NCBI GenBank assembly: GCA_030704615.1
Contig: CM060731.1
Span: forward strand, 29,262,001-29,326,000
DNA length: 64,000 bases
Source of the DNA: Takakia lepidozioides
Taxonomy: Eukaryota > Streptophyta > Takakiopsida > Takakiales > Takakiaceae
Direction: 5' to 3'
The position numbers and the translations under genes are program-made. The notes beneath the pieces are model-generated. The model worked only from the letters and a program-made list of their open reading frames with translations, was not told the origin of the DNA and did not search any database. Of the stretch, positions 1 through 11,989 are shown piece by piece. Each line of letters begins with the position of its first letter. The first letter of the stretch is position 1.

Positions 1-348
1 TGCCTGTCGGGTAACTTTCCAGTAAAACATTTACTGATCAACATGCAAATGACAGGGATCCTGTGAAGCTCAGGCCTCATGTGCACAGCAGTTTGCATGC
101 AACAAAAGACTGCAGGAATGTCTGAGCCTATCGAGAACGTGACCTGAAAAGTAGAAAGAGAGAGTGTTACGTAGCATGTCAAAGCTAGACAAGTGTTCTT
201 ACAGACTTCTTCGGAGCATTTTTCTTGTGGACGCCCACAACACCCCCCCCCCCCCACCTTTTTCCTTTTGGTGGGCCCCAACATTATAAGCAACCGGGGC
301 TGCCTGGGACCCAGTTAAACAGTCCTTCAGGATTAAGAAGCATTATTT
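1..348. other. Upstream region of the DUF1295 gene
   Basis: No coding region is recognised. The stretch contains a run of about 13 C near 243-256, just upstream of the first coding exon. It probably holds the promoter and 5' UTR of the next gene, but no convincing TATA box is seen. Confidence 0.4.
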
Positions 349-3300
349 ATGGACCCAGATCTGATCGGAGGTGCTGTTTACTATCGGGACATGCAGATGG
401 GATTTCAGTTTACTTTCTTCCTTATTGCTGCCACATTCAAGTTTGACAAGGTCACCGACTTTGCAGGTAAGCTCTGCTCACAAGATTCTAGTGGTTTTGC
501 TGTCTGTAGGTTTTAGATGTTCTTCATCTGCAACTGCAAATGTTGGTGGCTACTGTAAATTTTGCATTGTTTGCCCCATAGATAGCACATGTGCATCTTG
601 TTGTTGAGGTGAAAAGAGACTGGGGCTGTGGAGACGACAGGTGTTGGTAACTTTGTAGTGCTCGCCTTGCTCACAGCCATCCTTAAAGGGTCGTGGCACC
701 TTCGCCAGGTAATTTACTCTCTTTCCTTCTCGGTTTTCTGCCTTCACACATCGATGACAGGGCGTCTTGGATGTTTTCTCTGGCTATTCCTTACGTTCTT
801 CTCTCTCCCAGGGCTACAGCAAGCAAACAAAGTCTTTGAGTATATTCTCACACTCACACACTCACCCACATACAGATCAATTGACCGAGTTACTGGATTG
901 TTATAGAATGCAAAAGCAATTTGGAAGTTTGGACTCACTTTTATACCATTTAAAAACCCCAAGAGGATTTGGATGTTCATGGTTACATTACAGCAACATA
1001 GAGGATAGTCAACGATATCAGATGTATGAGTTTCCAGTTCTCAAGATGGGGAACTGAGCTCTCACCTTGGGTAGGAAGGCGAGCCAAACAAGGGGATGCC
1101 AGGGAAGCAGTTTCATGTGTGTGGGTGCATGCCCATTGGCAGGTAGTACTCACAGCACTTGTCGTCACTTGGGGACTTCGTCTGGCTATCTTCCTCCTCC
1201 TTCGGTACACAACTCTGGCTCCCTTCTGTAACTTTTAGCCATATAATGGTATAATTTCTGATTGGCTGCTATGTTGGAATTTCCCCATGGTGTCCGTTCG
1301 AGAATGATGAACAAGATCATGGAATGTATCAGAAGTTCTGTAGCAAGGACCCTTCTCAAAAGGGAATGGGGCACTACGACTGTAATTGATTAGAGGACTT
1401 CAACAGGAAGAGGCGCAGACAGTCCTGTTTTGATGTAATGTGGTCTGCCTTGTAAACCAGAATACTAGAATGGGGTGAAGACAGGCGCATGGATGGCAGG
1501 CGAGACAATTTGGTTCGGTTTGCCATATTTTGGTCCATTCAGGTGGGTGCTGTTCTTTGTCCCTGCCTTTGCTCTCTTGTTGAAGTCTGGCATCAGGATG
1601 TGGATGGGTGAGCTCAATCTCAGCAGGTTGACACTTCGATCTGCATGTTGGCCTGCATTTCGGAAAAAATGTTGCCAGGCTTCAGTGTCCACCTTGGTGG
1701 AGAAGCCAGAGTTGCAATTTTCCACACGTACATGATGAGTAATGTGAATCCAATTGTGGTCTCAATACTTGTTTAGCCACTGTGAGGTTGAGGAGATTCA
1801 CTCAGGTGTGTGTTTCTCATGTGTCGCGGTAAGGTATCAAGTGGATATCCATATCTGCCAAACTGCAACCCTGTGGATCTCTCGCTTTCAGAGAGAAATG
1901 CTTGGATTGTTGTATGCATGACTTCCAGGACAAGAGGTTAATTGTTCACATATCACTGACATAGTCCCTCTTTTTACTGCCAAATGTTAATCATGTAACC
2001 AACTATGGTCAATGTTTGTTGATAATAGGGATTATGGGTGTGGACTGTCAGCCTGCCGCTGACAGTTGTTAATGGAAGCAGTCACAATCCGGCGGTACAA
2101 GCAGTGGATATAGTGGGCTGGTTTATGTTTGGCATCGGGTTGGCTTTTGAAGTGACAGCAGATCAGCAGAAGCTCCACTTCAAGAACAATCTGGCAAACA
2201 AGGGAAGATGGTGTGATGTGGGTGTGTGGAAGTGGTCCAGGCATCCTAACTACTTTGGGGAGGTACACCTCAACAACCAATAGGTAGAAGCATTGGGCTC
2301 ACAGGTTTTGGGTGAAAGCAGGGTGTGTTGTTGATATGCCTGGGGAGTGTGAAGTAGCAATTGGCAGTGCCAGTGTGTGTATAGAGCCTAAATTTTCAAA
2401 AGATTTGGGGAATCACTAGCAGTGTCACAGCAGAGATTCGCTTTGGAGCTAGGCAGTCCACTTGGTGTTTCCGTTTGCTTCACTTCAAGTATATGTGAAC
2501 CTTCCCTTTCTTCAAGAGAAGCAGAACTCGCAGCACATTGTGTGGCCTCAACTGAAAGTGGTGAAAATGGTGTGTCTCCTGTATTGAGCTTTTCTGATGA
2601 AGTTGTGTACCTTGTTCCCTAGACCAAGGTTTGTCTTCTCCATAGCAGGTTGATTTTATTCACCTCCCAGTGGCTGTCACTATAATCACTACATGTGACT
2701 GATAGCTTCGTGAAGCATAGGCAGCCTCTGAAGCTCATCTTACCAAGAGATCAGAGTGGAGTGTTCTGATGTATGCCATGGCACAGGCATCTGTTTATTG
2801 CTTATGAAGGATAAGTTAGTGATTCAGCTTTCTCTAATCCTTTTGGCAAGGATATTAAGTAAGACTGACATTTTCCTAGCAGATGTTGGTCTGGTGGGGG
2901 GTGTTTGTGGCTGCCACACCTGTGCTAAGAGGTGGCCAATGGGCAGTTATTGTCAGTCCCATCTTCATCACATTACTCCTCCTCTTTGTCAGTGGAATCC
3001 CCTTGCTTGAGGTAAAACTGCCCCCATCTCTGTTTCTCTCTCTCTCTGTCATTTAGAGCATGGTATCCAACTTCAGGAATTCACGTAAGGTAGGCAGATT
3101 TGAGTATCTGTTTTAGGTGGAGGTTTCCCTGGTGGAAACCACAGATAGCAAAACAGCAGCATGAACGCAACTCCCTGTTCCTACAACCTCAGTTGTGGTT
3201 CACTTCAGCATCCCCTGCATCTCTTCGAGGGTCCACTTCTGCATACATTTGCATCATGATCTCCCAATCAATACTTTTGCTTACGTCAATTGTCTTAACC

Positions 3301-4362
3301 CTAATTACTAGGATTAGACTGCACCAAGAAGCTTTGATAATTTCTGGCTATTTGAACAAGTACATGCTTCTATGTTAAAGGTGTCACATCTCAAAGGATA
3401 GATCCCAAGATTCATACCATGGACAGTGAATAGCTATGAAAGCAATGTAGGAGTGCACACAGTGTGGAGACAACTGACAACGGAGCCCTGTAAAAGCTTG
3501 CAGAAGGCCAAGTGCGGAGATTTGGTGATGAATTTCAACTCTCCTGGGAAAGCTAGATTTACAGTAGCCAGGCAGACTTCATGAAACAATGTATAGCTTG
3601 AACATTAAAGATTCGAATGAGGATTGAACATTGTACAGATTTGATGGTACATAGCCACTAGGATATTACAGGTTGCACCAGAATGCCCACATGCTAACCT
3701 CTTGCATTTGTGATTGTAACTTCTGTATTGTAGACTGGGCATGAGGTGTATGCAATAGGCATAACCTGCTGGTCATATAGGCATGGAATCAAATGAATGT
3801 GATATTTAAAACCATTGGAAACAATAATCCTGCTGTGCTGGATGCAGGCATCTGCTGATAAGAAACATGGAGGAAATGCAGAGTATCGTGCTTACAAAAA
3901 CAGAACCAGGTGAGTAGCTTCTTGCTATCCAGTCATCTTTACCCGGGTGGTCTCCATTCACTGTAGTGGTGAACCCGGCATTGTATGTCTGATTAATCTT
4001 TGCTCAGGAGGGATGCATGTTAGCCATAGTTCAATGATGTAAAACAAGAAAATTTCGTTGGACAGCTTTCAGTTATGAGTGTTTGCATTAATGTGAAATT
4101 GTACTTGTGCAGCCCCTTGATCCCTCTTCCTCCTGCAATATATGACAGTCTCTCAAGTTGGGTGAAGATGACATGTCTTTTTGAGTTTCCCTTGTACAGC
4201 AAAAAGCTGGCCACAGGTGAGTATCTGTTGCAATCTCAGGGCTGGGCATCTGACAGCCATGCTAAGTGTTCGTGTGTCACAGTTTGCTTGCTTGGTGGAA
4301 ATTTGCGGTGTCTTTCCCTTGAGTCAGGTTTCCAGTGTGTAGATTGTAATGGGTTCATCTAG
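349..4362 (+). CDS. DUF1295 / steroid 5-alpha-reductase-like membrane protein, eight exons
   Basis: Exons read as 349-466, 641-708, 1143-1204, 1461-1542, 2029-2262, 2883-3011, 3848-3909 and 4113-4362. All have GT-AG borders and compatible phases, giving about 334 aa; plant relatives are about 290-300 aa. Family landmarks are visible: KFDKVTDFAG in exon 1, LKGSWHLRQ in exon 2, WGLRLAIFLLLR plus ILEWGEDRR across exons 3-4, and VWTVSLPLTVVN, ADQQKLHFKN and WSRHPNYFGE in exon 5. LLLLFVSGIPLLE is in exon 6 and ASADKKHG in exon 7. It is a multi-pass membrane protein. The fold resembles the C-terminal domain of steroid 5-alpha reductases, but the substrate of plant DUF1295 proteins is not established. 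The start is the ATG at 349, matching the short N-terminus of relatives. The C-terminal tail after EFPLYSKK is longer than usual. A GTGAGT at about 4216 could be a further donor, so the last ~45 residues are uncertain. Confidence 0.85.
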
Positions 4363-5263
4363 CATTAGACTGTTTTAAATTTTCATTTGGCTGATCAATT
4401 GCGGGACTATCACACTTTGCTGTTCCCCCAGGTTTTGATCTGTTGAACTAGAGACTGTCAGGGATTACATTTGCCTCTCAGAAGGCTCTTGGACTTAAAA
4501 GGGTGGAGCGCTTTGTGACATGGCAGATTAAAGGACCCGACACACACAAGGAGCTGCATATTTGAATCCTCTGGCTAAGTGGGTAATTACCTAGATGCAC
4601 ATAATGTCACATGCCATTGTCCACCATGGAATTGCAAACCAATCAGGACTGCTATTTCGATCAGTCCTACTAGTTCAAAATCAGCTTGTGAAACTGAGTT
4701 GTTCAGATGGCCTTTGTCATGGTCCCAATTCAATCTAGGGAGGTTTTGAAAATCAAACTCAATCCTAGTCCGCTCTCAACATTTTTGTGACCATGGGAGG
4801 GACATGGGCAAAAGTGTTATACAATATGTGCAGTTTTATGCAATTGAAGGGCCACCTATAAGTTATGCTTGTTTTTTCCTTCCCCTATACGGTTTACTAC
4901 CGTACTTGCCTATGCTATTTGTCAGGGCCATGCCGGACTAATTAATTTTTCTTGAAGAAGGGGTCTAGTAGGCTTTTTGGGAATTTCTGCATTTTAGACA
5001 GTGATCATGATAAATAATAATAAAAGCGTCAGAATTGCCTGTGTACATGGTTAGTGTAATGGTAACATGCGAGACTTTGATAAGGCAGGTAGGCATGTCT
5101 TGGGGGCAAATATGCATGACATTTGGCACTAGAAAGGCTTCAATTTTAAATATTTTGGCATGGATTTAATTATCATCGGATAGCGAAGGCACATATAGTA
5201 CGGTATCTGTTTATATTCTGAATTTCAAACTAAAAGTACATCAGATCTTTATAAAACTATATT
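4363..5263. other. Intergenic region, nothing recognised
   Basis: About 900 bases between the DUF1295 gene and the Helitron coding block. No gene, RNA or clear repeat is recognised. The left (3') terminus of the Helitron probably lies in its right half, but no terminal motif could be fixed. Confidence 0.4.
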
Positions 5264-6030
5264 TCATGTATATAAATATATATGTAATATTATTAATTGA
5301 AAAATAAAACTGTATTCAACAAATGCATGGAGTACATGCGAGCCCTGCTTATTATAGTTACAAATCGCGGTTGTAAAGTGATTAACGTAATCTGGAAGTT
5401 TGAATGCTAAGTAAATGGGTTTGTGGTCGGTCCAATATGCTTCTTTTGTGCCAGACAAACAATGTTGTGTAGGCGAATTAATCCATATATGATCTAATTG
5501 AGAATTGTAATCTGTCGTGGGTTCGTTGAATGTAAGTTGACAGTTGTAACTTTTCACGAGTGAGTGAAATGAGTCAGATTCTCTGTTGGATTTGTAAAGA
5601 TCGATATTAAAATCTCCGATAAAAATAGTTGGACAATTTTTTGGTGCTCGATCATATAAATTTTGCAGATCTTGAAAAATGTTGTGAAGAGAAAGCAAAG
5701 GAGGTTTATGTATTGCAATGATGTGTATGCCTATGCGGGAATTTGGATTAAAAGATGCAGCAATGAATTATGCACCGTTGTGTGTTTGGATTTCGTAATT
5801 TTGAAGCGAGATGGTTTTATCATATAGAATGGTTGTTCCGTGTCCGTCATAACATGAGAGCCTTGATAAGCGATCGTTAGGTACATATAATGATCAATTT
5901 TTTATTATTTGGATGTAAACGCGTTTTGTTTAAACATAATATGTGAGATGTTTGTAGGCTGTAGTCGTCCATAATATCACAATAGTGGCTGTGCATTGAA
6001 CGTGTATTTAACGATTGAATGATTACATGT
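5264..6030 (-). pseudogene. AP-type endonuclease domain of the Helentron protein
   Basis: The longest open piece (5698-5264, 144 aa) carries the exonuclease-endonuclease-phosphatase core: FIGDFNIDL, LDHIWI and a terminal TDHKPI, which fit the GDFN and catalytic SDH/TDH signatures. Upstream, in shifted frames to about 6030, are SLNTRSMHSHY and SCYDGHGTTILYD, matching the start of the same fold. In Helentrons this domain follows the helicase and resembles the endonuclease of non-LTR retrotransposons. Several frame breaks make it inactive. An independent LINE fragment is less likely because orientation and order match a Helentron and no reverse transcriptase is present. Confidence 0.75.
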
Positions 6031-6139
6031 GTGCGATATAGAAGTTGTAAATTTGGTGTGGATAGATTCCATCTGGCAATTGTTTGAAATCTACTTAAAT
6101 TTCGTCACGTATGATATCATCCACATGGAAATTTTTTAT

Positions 6140-7653
6140 CTTGTAATGGAGCGAGGAGATATAAATTTTGTCGTTCTTTTATGCGCGATAAAGCTGTGTA
6201 TGTCAATCTGTGCTTGCACACGTTTGTTGGGTCAAATGCGAGACGATCCATGGTCAGTCCTTGCGCTCTGTGTATAGTACGTGCTGCTGCGAGCTGAATT
6301 GGAACTGAGTACGAGTTATTACGTGGTCAAGATTATCCGTGAATTGAATTTCTTTGGTTTTGGCTGTAATTGGAGTCCAGGATTTGCATATGTCATTGTT
6401 GTTTTGGTATACGTATGAGTAAGAAGCTCGTGTTTCGTGTCCTATTCGTTCATTAGCAAAATATATCCAAACTAACGGGAATTGTGATGAAGTTGTGCCG
6501 TGTTTGAAAATTCCTTCAGCTCCGTTTACTAAACCATCTTGGATGTTATAGTTACCTCCACACAATTCTACTAGCATGTTGGGTTTCATACGCACAAGTG
6601 TATGCAAACCCGCTGTCTTATTAGCATCAAGAAGGGGTTTGATGTGTGAAGGACACAATGGATGATGGATGTCTATTGCTTTGAATGCAAAAATTTGTCC
6701 TTCTGTTCGATTAAAAATGTCTTCATTGTGTGCTTGAGTACGCGCGTTTGTGAAAAATAGATGTGGTAGTGTTAGATCTAGTGGCGGCGGCCTATAAAAT
6801 ATAATGTTCATATTTTTAACATCGTCAGCGGAATGTGATGTCGTTCGAAATCGATTTAAGATTTCAACAAATGTTTGATCATTTTGTCTCATAACTCGTG
6901 TTAATGTGTAGCATCTAATTTTATCATGCCAAAAATGAATATCGCATATGTTCGTTTGATCATTTTTTTTTTGAATATCCAAGTATCTCTAATAGGTGGG
7001 ATTTTGATAAAAATCACCAGTGATAATGACATCTAAATTTCCAAAAGGTTTGTTGTGTATGCGTTTCATTGAATGCAATCTTTTGTCTATGAATGAAAAC
7101 ATTCGGCTACCTACAAGAGATATTTCATCTATAACTACAAGTTGTAGTTGATCATATTGTTTAATTAGTGTGTCACGTTTGTCATCAGTAAGCGATGTCA
7201 ATTTTTGTGATTTAAAGGTATGCCTAGGCTTGAATGGATTGAGTTTCCTTCAATGTTAAATGTTGTTTTTCATGTATATGCCATTTTCATTACTTTTTGT
7301 TTTAAAGGATTTGCGTCTGGGTTGTTGTTGTAATATCGTAGCAAGCCTTGTATGATGGTTAAAACAGTGAAAGTTTTATCTGTTCCAGCTCCACCCGTTA
7401 TGAAAAGATTCAATGGCTCTTGGGGGTTTGTACGTTTTTTATACATATAATCATCAAACATCGTTCATTGTTCTGGATTTAGCCGTATTTGCTTATAATA
7501 TACATCACAATTTAAACTTTGATCTTTTATGGTTGTGAAATCCGATTTTGTTTTAGTGGAAGGTTGAATCGGACATATATCACATTCTAGTGATATATCA
7601 AATTTTTTGATATTCGTGTAATTAATTACCGGGTTCTCGGTTTCAGTCCACAT
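6140..7653 (-). pseudogene. Pif1-like helicase domain of Helitron RepHel
   Basis: Spread over several frames: 7653-7465, 7461-7270, 7201-6989, 6982-6254 and a tail to about 6140. Visible SF1 motifs are Walker A in the piece ending at 7270 (GGAGTDKTF), Walker B (VVIDEISLVGSRMF) near 7130, the motif III-like ITGDFYQ near 7015, and the C-terminal VHRAQGLTMDRLAFDP with LTYTALSR near 6180-6270. The canonical P-loop GTGK/GSGK reads GTDK, a Gly-to-Asp change expected to abolish ATP binding. At least four frame breaks confirm a pseudogene. The active protein would unwind DNA during rolling-circle transposition. Confidence 0.85.
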
Positions 7654-7677
7654 GTCAACGGTTTCGTCTGTTGCAAA

Positions 7678-9060
7678 TTATTTGGCTTTTTTTTCTAAGG
7701 TGTGCCAATCTGTACTGTTTACGTCGTTGTTCGGTAGTTTATACATAAAAAATTCTCTCATACATTCAATCTTCGATTTATTCATCATAATAGCATTGTG
7801 CCATGTAGTTTGACCATTCATTAAATTCGATTCTGGTTTTCGAAACGGGCAAAATAATAATAATTGTTCTCGATAATAGTTTTCGGGATCTTGATGTATG
7901 TTATAATGTACATACCGAATAATTGTGTCTTTCCGATTTTTTTGAAAATTAAATAGGTTGTATTTTGCAAATGTTTCAGGAAGACAAAGGTGTTCGAGTG
8001 ATTCTGGACGACTCATGTATTTATCAATGTTTGATTGACATTTAATGTCAGTGGAATCTGGATGAAGATCTTGTAAGTGACGTTGTGGTTTAAGTACAAA
8101 CGCGCGTTCTTCGGGCAATGATGTGTTAATGAAAGAACATGTTCTCGATGAATGATGAAGCGGTATGGAAAGAATAAAATACACGGCTAATTGAGCAGAC
8201 ATTTGTTGAGCATTCAAGAAAGCATTGCCCATTTGTCTTATACGTTTTGTGGTTTCGGTCTGTTCTTGTTTACATATTGCAAGTATTTTTTGTAATTCTT
8301 TTGTGATGGTTTTATCGACTTTTGTGAGATACGATGTACAGTACGTGGCAGCTGCGTAGGGATCTAAAATGAATTGTACATCCGTATTTGCTTGCCACAA
8401 AGGACCAGCAATTTGGTCAAATGCATTGGTACGTATGTCTTTTGGGTTGCTTTCCAAAAATACAGTAGGCTTCGTAAGTCTGCTTCTTAGTGCAGCTATG
8501 TATTTATCTTCGTCCATTTGCAACAGTGACAAATAATTTTCGAACGAAATATTTGTTCCAAGACCCATTTTGTGTAATTCGTCAAAAATATGTGATGCAA
8601 CGTTTTGTAGTTCTTTTGTGTCATCCCTCGGTTCCAGTAACGGAGTCAAAATTCTCGTGCGTCTCATTGGAGGCAACGGAAAATGAAATCGATATATAGG
8701 TTTGTTGTGTTTGCGACATGTATGCCTATGATGATGCAGCTGCACTTCACAAATGTCTTTTGGAAGCAGTTCGCTATTGCAACTAATGAATTTATCGATG
8801 AATGATTCTATTTCAGAATTTTGTGCCACTCCATATGTGGATGCATTCGAAATCCAAAATAGTCCGTGATCGTGCTCACTTCCGCGGCTTTGGAATTCAG
8901 TCGTGAAAAAATAATCATGCACTGGTCCGAACAAGCTGCTATCCTCCATGAAAAGTTTTCGAAATGAACTCATTCGGTGGTCGATCGTCGTTTGATTTAT
9001 GGCTTACTTCACATAGAGTCTTTAGTAGTGGTTTCCATTTACTTTCGGCACTTGTGAATG
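7678..9060 (-). pseudogene. Helitron Rep (HUH endonuclease) domain
   Basis: The main open frame is 8973-7678 (431 codons). TEFQSRGSEHDHGLFWI holds the HUH metal motif (H-D-H), and AATYCTSYLTKVDK corresponds to the region of the catalytic tyrosines. A Cys/His-rich stretch (HHHRHTCRKHNKP) lies between them. The 87 bases upstream (8974-9060) continue the protein in another frame (PTFFVTFTSAESKW), so at least two frameshifts separate this piece from the upstream ORF. The active enzyme would nick and join element ends during rolling-circle transposition. Confidence 0.85.
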
Positions 9061-10188
9061 TTACAAAAAGGTTGGCGGACACAGTTGACGTATCGTGGCA
9101 AACACTTCTTTACGTAATCGTTCTAGATGATCTGGCGATGTTCTAATGCGTTTCAATTCTCTATAGCCTAAATCAGACCGAAGAATATTGTCTAAATTCG
9201 GTTTGATGGCTACGTCGGACGCTTTTAATGTACGTCCTTGCAGTTTTTCTTTTCTAATACGTATCCAAGATGAAGATAAAACACAATTTATAAATATCTT
9301 GATTGCCTTAAAAAATATGTTTGGAATACGGGAAGCAAAATCATGATTTTTATGTAATAATTCCCACTTTGTTATTTTATGATATGTTTGTTTTATATCC
9401 GACGGTCTTACACCTCCAAAAAATAATTTTGGAAAATTGTACTCTTCACAGTAACGACCGTAAAACAAACCAATTGGTTTATAGTGTTCACTGCGAGCAA
9501 TAGATATAATGTTCGTTATCTTGTTATCATTAATTTGTTCGACGTCCAAAAAAATTTCAACAAGTGTATCGGTTGGTATATTGTCTTCAATTTCTTCAAA
9601 ATTAGTTGTTGTAGTATTTGTTGTTATTATGTCTTCCATTTGGTCGGAATTTGAAATGTCGTTGGAAGTAGCATTGGAAAGTGCAAAGTAATCCATCCAT
9701 TTTTGGTTTATAGATATTTTTTCAACTTTATAAAGAGGCGTGTCACACAAATCGTGGAGCGCTTGGATAACTTGATGTGGACGTACATTTCCCGACAAGT
9801 AAACAGACTTGTATTCCAGTTTACGTTTTAGGATAATGCCTACAGTTGTTTCTTCATGTATCGGACGAGGAAGAACTGTTTGTATGCGATCTACATTCGC
9901 AGGTATGTTGATTATACTACCTTGTAGTCCATACTGTCCGTAGCTTTGTAGTTGATAGATTTGATCGAATATTTGTCGTGGTGCTACTAATCTTTCTTCC
10001 AATTCGTTCAATGATGCAAGAGATGGTATGCTTGTATTCCGATATATGTGTGTTGGAACAACAAACGGCGGTTCTTTGTCATTATATATATATTTCAAGC
10101 ATGATTTATAAATTAGTAACGTTTGTATGTCCACGTCATCGTCCACTGTTATAAGTGATTGCAATATATTCAAAATTCGTTCAGTCAT
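9061..10188 (-). pseudogene. N-terminal part of Helitron Rep/helicase protein
   Basis: Open from an ATG at 10188 for 375 codons, ending at a frameshift in a T-rich stretch near 9061. It contains the conserved Helitron pre-Rep region, including YGQYGLQGSIINIPANVDRI followed by TVLPRPI, and it ends KEVFATIRQLCPPTF just before the Rep core. The start is chosen because it is the first ATG of the frame and lies 25 bases downstream of the SANT-like ORF. It probably formed the beginning of a single ~1,500-residue RepHel-EN protein. Confidence 0.8.
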
Positions 10189-10212
10189 GAAGATGGTTTG
10201 TTTTTTAAACCA

Positions 10213-11043
10213 TCAACATGCACATGGGTATTTTGGTGTATCGTTGATTTTCTTGTAATAAAGTTTAAGAATTGAGTTGTTTGCTTGTTTGTTTCGTAGG
10301 AAAGTAACGTGTTTAACAATTTGGTCTATATTTATTTTTAACGATTTATGGTTTGCAAAAAATAAATCTTCAATCTCAGTTGAATTTATGTTGCAATTAG
10401 ATTTTATGTATGAAATTATTTCACAATTATGTGCTTTCGTCCATTTAATTTTTTTAATTACGCGTTTATTATGTTTACGTAAATAATATAAGTGATGTCG
10501 TATTTGATTGGAAGTTAACGACATGATGTGATATTGGTTTAAGAATAATGTGGCAATATTTTTTGCACTAAGATTTGGATTACTGATTGCTAAGTGAAGC
10601 AATTGCTCATTTTCTTTTGTTGTCCATGTATGCGATTGAATGAAATGTGTTTGTGAGGTATTTGAATCTGCAGTTGTTCCAATATCTCCACTAGTATTTT
10701 TTGGTGGATTCATTTCGTTAAATGACGTTTTATTTTCATTAATTCTATTTAAGTTCACTGTCATACGTTTGTTTTTTTGGGTGAGGTACCACAAATGATG
10801 TTTCACTTGACAAGAAGTTAATAATACCGGAGGATTATTGTTCAAAAATACACATGCAACATTCTGTAGAGTGACATTCGGATTATTGATTGCGAAATTT
10901 TGTAACTGCTCATCTTCTTCTGTTGTCCATCGATGTCGTTTTCTATTGTTTGGCTGGATAAAATCCGAACATGATTCAAAGCAAGAATTTGTGTTGCATT
11001 CAATTTTGTCTTTTAAACTGTTATGTTGACTGGTTATGTACAT
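10213..11043 (-). CDS. Three-repeat SANT/Myb-like DNA-binding protein of the Helitron
   Basis: An uninterrupted 276-aa frame from an ATG. It holds three related ~60-residue units, at about residues 36-90, 136-197 and 198-255. Each starts with a conserved Trp (RHRWTTEEDEQL, SHTWTTKENEQL, KKIKWTKAHNCE) and ends in a helix with H-H-L-x-Y-L or similar (QVKHHLWYLTQKNKR, QIRHHLYYLRKHNKR). This spacing resembles Myb/SANT helix-turn-helix repeats, though the aromatic pattern is not classical. It lies between the OTU-like gene and Rep on the same strand. Its role is not known; binding to element ends or repression of transposition is inference. It is the only long intact ORF in an otherwise broken element. 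Confidence 0.6.
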   Translation of the reverse strand: MYITSQHNSLKDKIECNTNSCFESCSDFIQPNNRKRHRWTTEEDEQLQNFAINNPNVTLQNVACVFLNNNPPVLLTSCQVKHHLWYLTQKNKRMTVNLNRINENKTSFNEMNPPKNTSGDIGTTADSNTSQTHFIQSHTWTTKENEQLLHLAISNPNLSAKNIATLFLNQYHIMSLTSNQIRHHLYYLRKHNKRVIKKIKWTKAHNCEIISYIKSNCNINSTEIEDLFFANHKSLKINIDQIVKHVTFLRNKQANNSILKLYYKKINDTPKYPCAC

Positions 11044-11108
11044 TTCATGTTCTTCTGCTTCTGTACGTTTGATTACTGGTTCAAGTGTTCAACGTAATTA
11101 GGTCGGTC

Positions 11109-11556
11109 TTAAAAAACAATTTGCAAAGGCTCTTCTTGAAAATGATTTCCACACTCAATCATAACTTTACAATTTCTTTTGAACCACGTGTGAATTGGAA
11201 GTTTTAAATAATCAGAAGTCCAAAACACTATATTGAAATCTGCCCATATACCACTTTGTTCAGCACCGATGGACATTTTGTTTAAATATTCTTCTTCTGA
11301 ATGTACTCCGTGTAATGAATGCAAGAACTCAGGAGCATGTTTCCTAATCGAGTAATCAGCCACACGAGGATCGTTCGAATTCAAAACGTTTTTTAATTGT
11401 TAAACAACATGTTGTCGCAATGTTAGTGAAGACATTCCAGTTTGTTTAAGATACACAATTGTGTAAAAAAAAACAATCTCCTGGAGCAAACTTGTAGTGT
11501 TCTATGCGGACTAAATTCAAAGAACCTAAAACTAAGTCTATGTCGTTGACTATGGA
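11109..11556 (-). pseudogene. OTU-like cysteine protease of the Helitron
   Basis: The clear part is the 91-codon frame 11384-11109, with HSEEEYLNKMS, GIWADFNIVFWTSDYL and ECGNHF, matching the middle of OTU domains (E-Y-x-x-M, G-x-W-x-D). Reading upstream in another frame to an ATG near 11556 gives APGDCFF, the D-x-C-F block with the nucleophile Cys, then SSLTLRQHVV followed by an in-frame TAA. A T-homopolymer frameshift and that TAA break it. OTU proteases are deubiquitinase-like and are known as Helitron-encoded accessory genes. The catalytic His would be expected in the C-terminal part near ECGNHF. Confidence 0.6.
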
Positions 11557-11657
11557 TATCATATTGTGTATGCATTATATTCTAATAATTTCATGTACTT
11601 GTGTGGAATAAACAAAGAATTTATTAAACATGTAATAATGCAATTGTTTGTAAGTTC

Positions 11658-11777
11658 ATCATAAAGCTCTTGCTCTGCCACTTCGGTAAATACCAAGTGA
11701 CCCTTGCTGATTGCTCAAGAATATCATAAAGCTCTTGCTCTGTCACTTCGGTAAATACCAAGTGACCCTTGTTGATT
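11658..11777. repeat. 65-bp direct repeat upstream of the OTU-like gene
   Basis: Two near-identical copies (11658-11712 and 11723-11777) start ATCATAAAGCTCTTGCTCTG and differ at only a few bases. A slipped GTTGATT motif repeats after the second copy. This may be a regulatory or replication-slippage repeat inside the element; no function can be assigned. Confidence 0.8.
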
Positions 11778-11989
11778 GTTGATTGTTGATTGCTTATTGC
11801 TCATAGCTGATGGCTCAAGAGTATCCATGATCAATACATGAACGTACGATCGTATCTGCACAACCCAATATCAACATAATTACATAGAACTGTACAGGAA
11901 AACTACACAACTGCAATATACTAATCGTCTCCTTCTGGATGGCCTGACATGCTACCGTAAGATACAATGCTGGTCAATGCTGGTCTGGC

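Noticed and set aside
5264-5698. Independent LINE insertion to explain the endonuclease
   Set aside because: Same strand and correct place behind the helicase, no reverse transcriptase nearby; a Helentron explains all parts more simply.
8490-8699. Plus-strand ORFs across the Helitron (8490-8699, 9321-9691, 10277-10486)
   Set aside because: They are antisense to strong Rep/helicase and SANT-like frames and lack domain signal.
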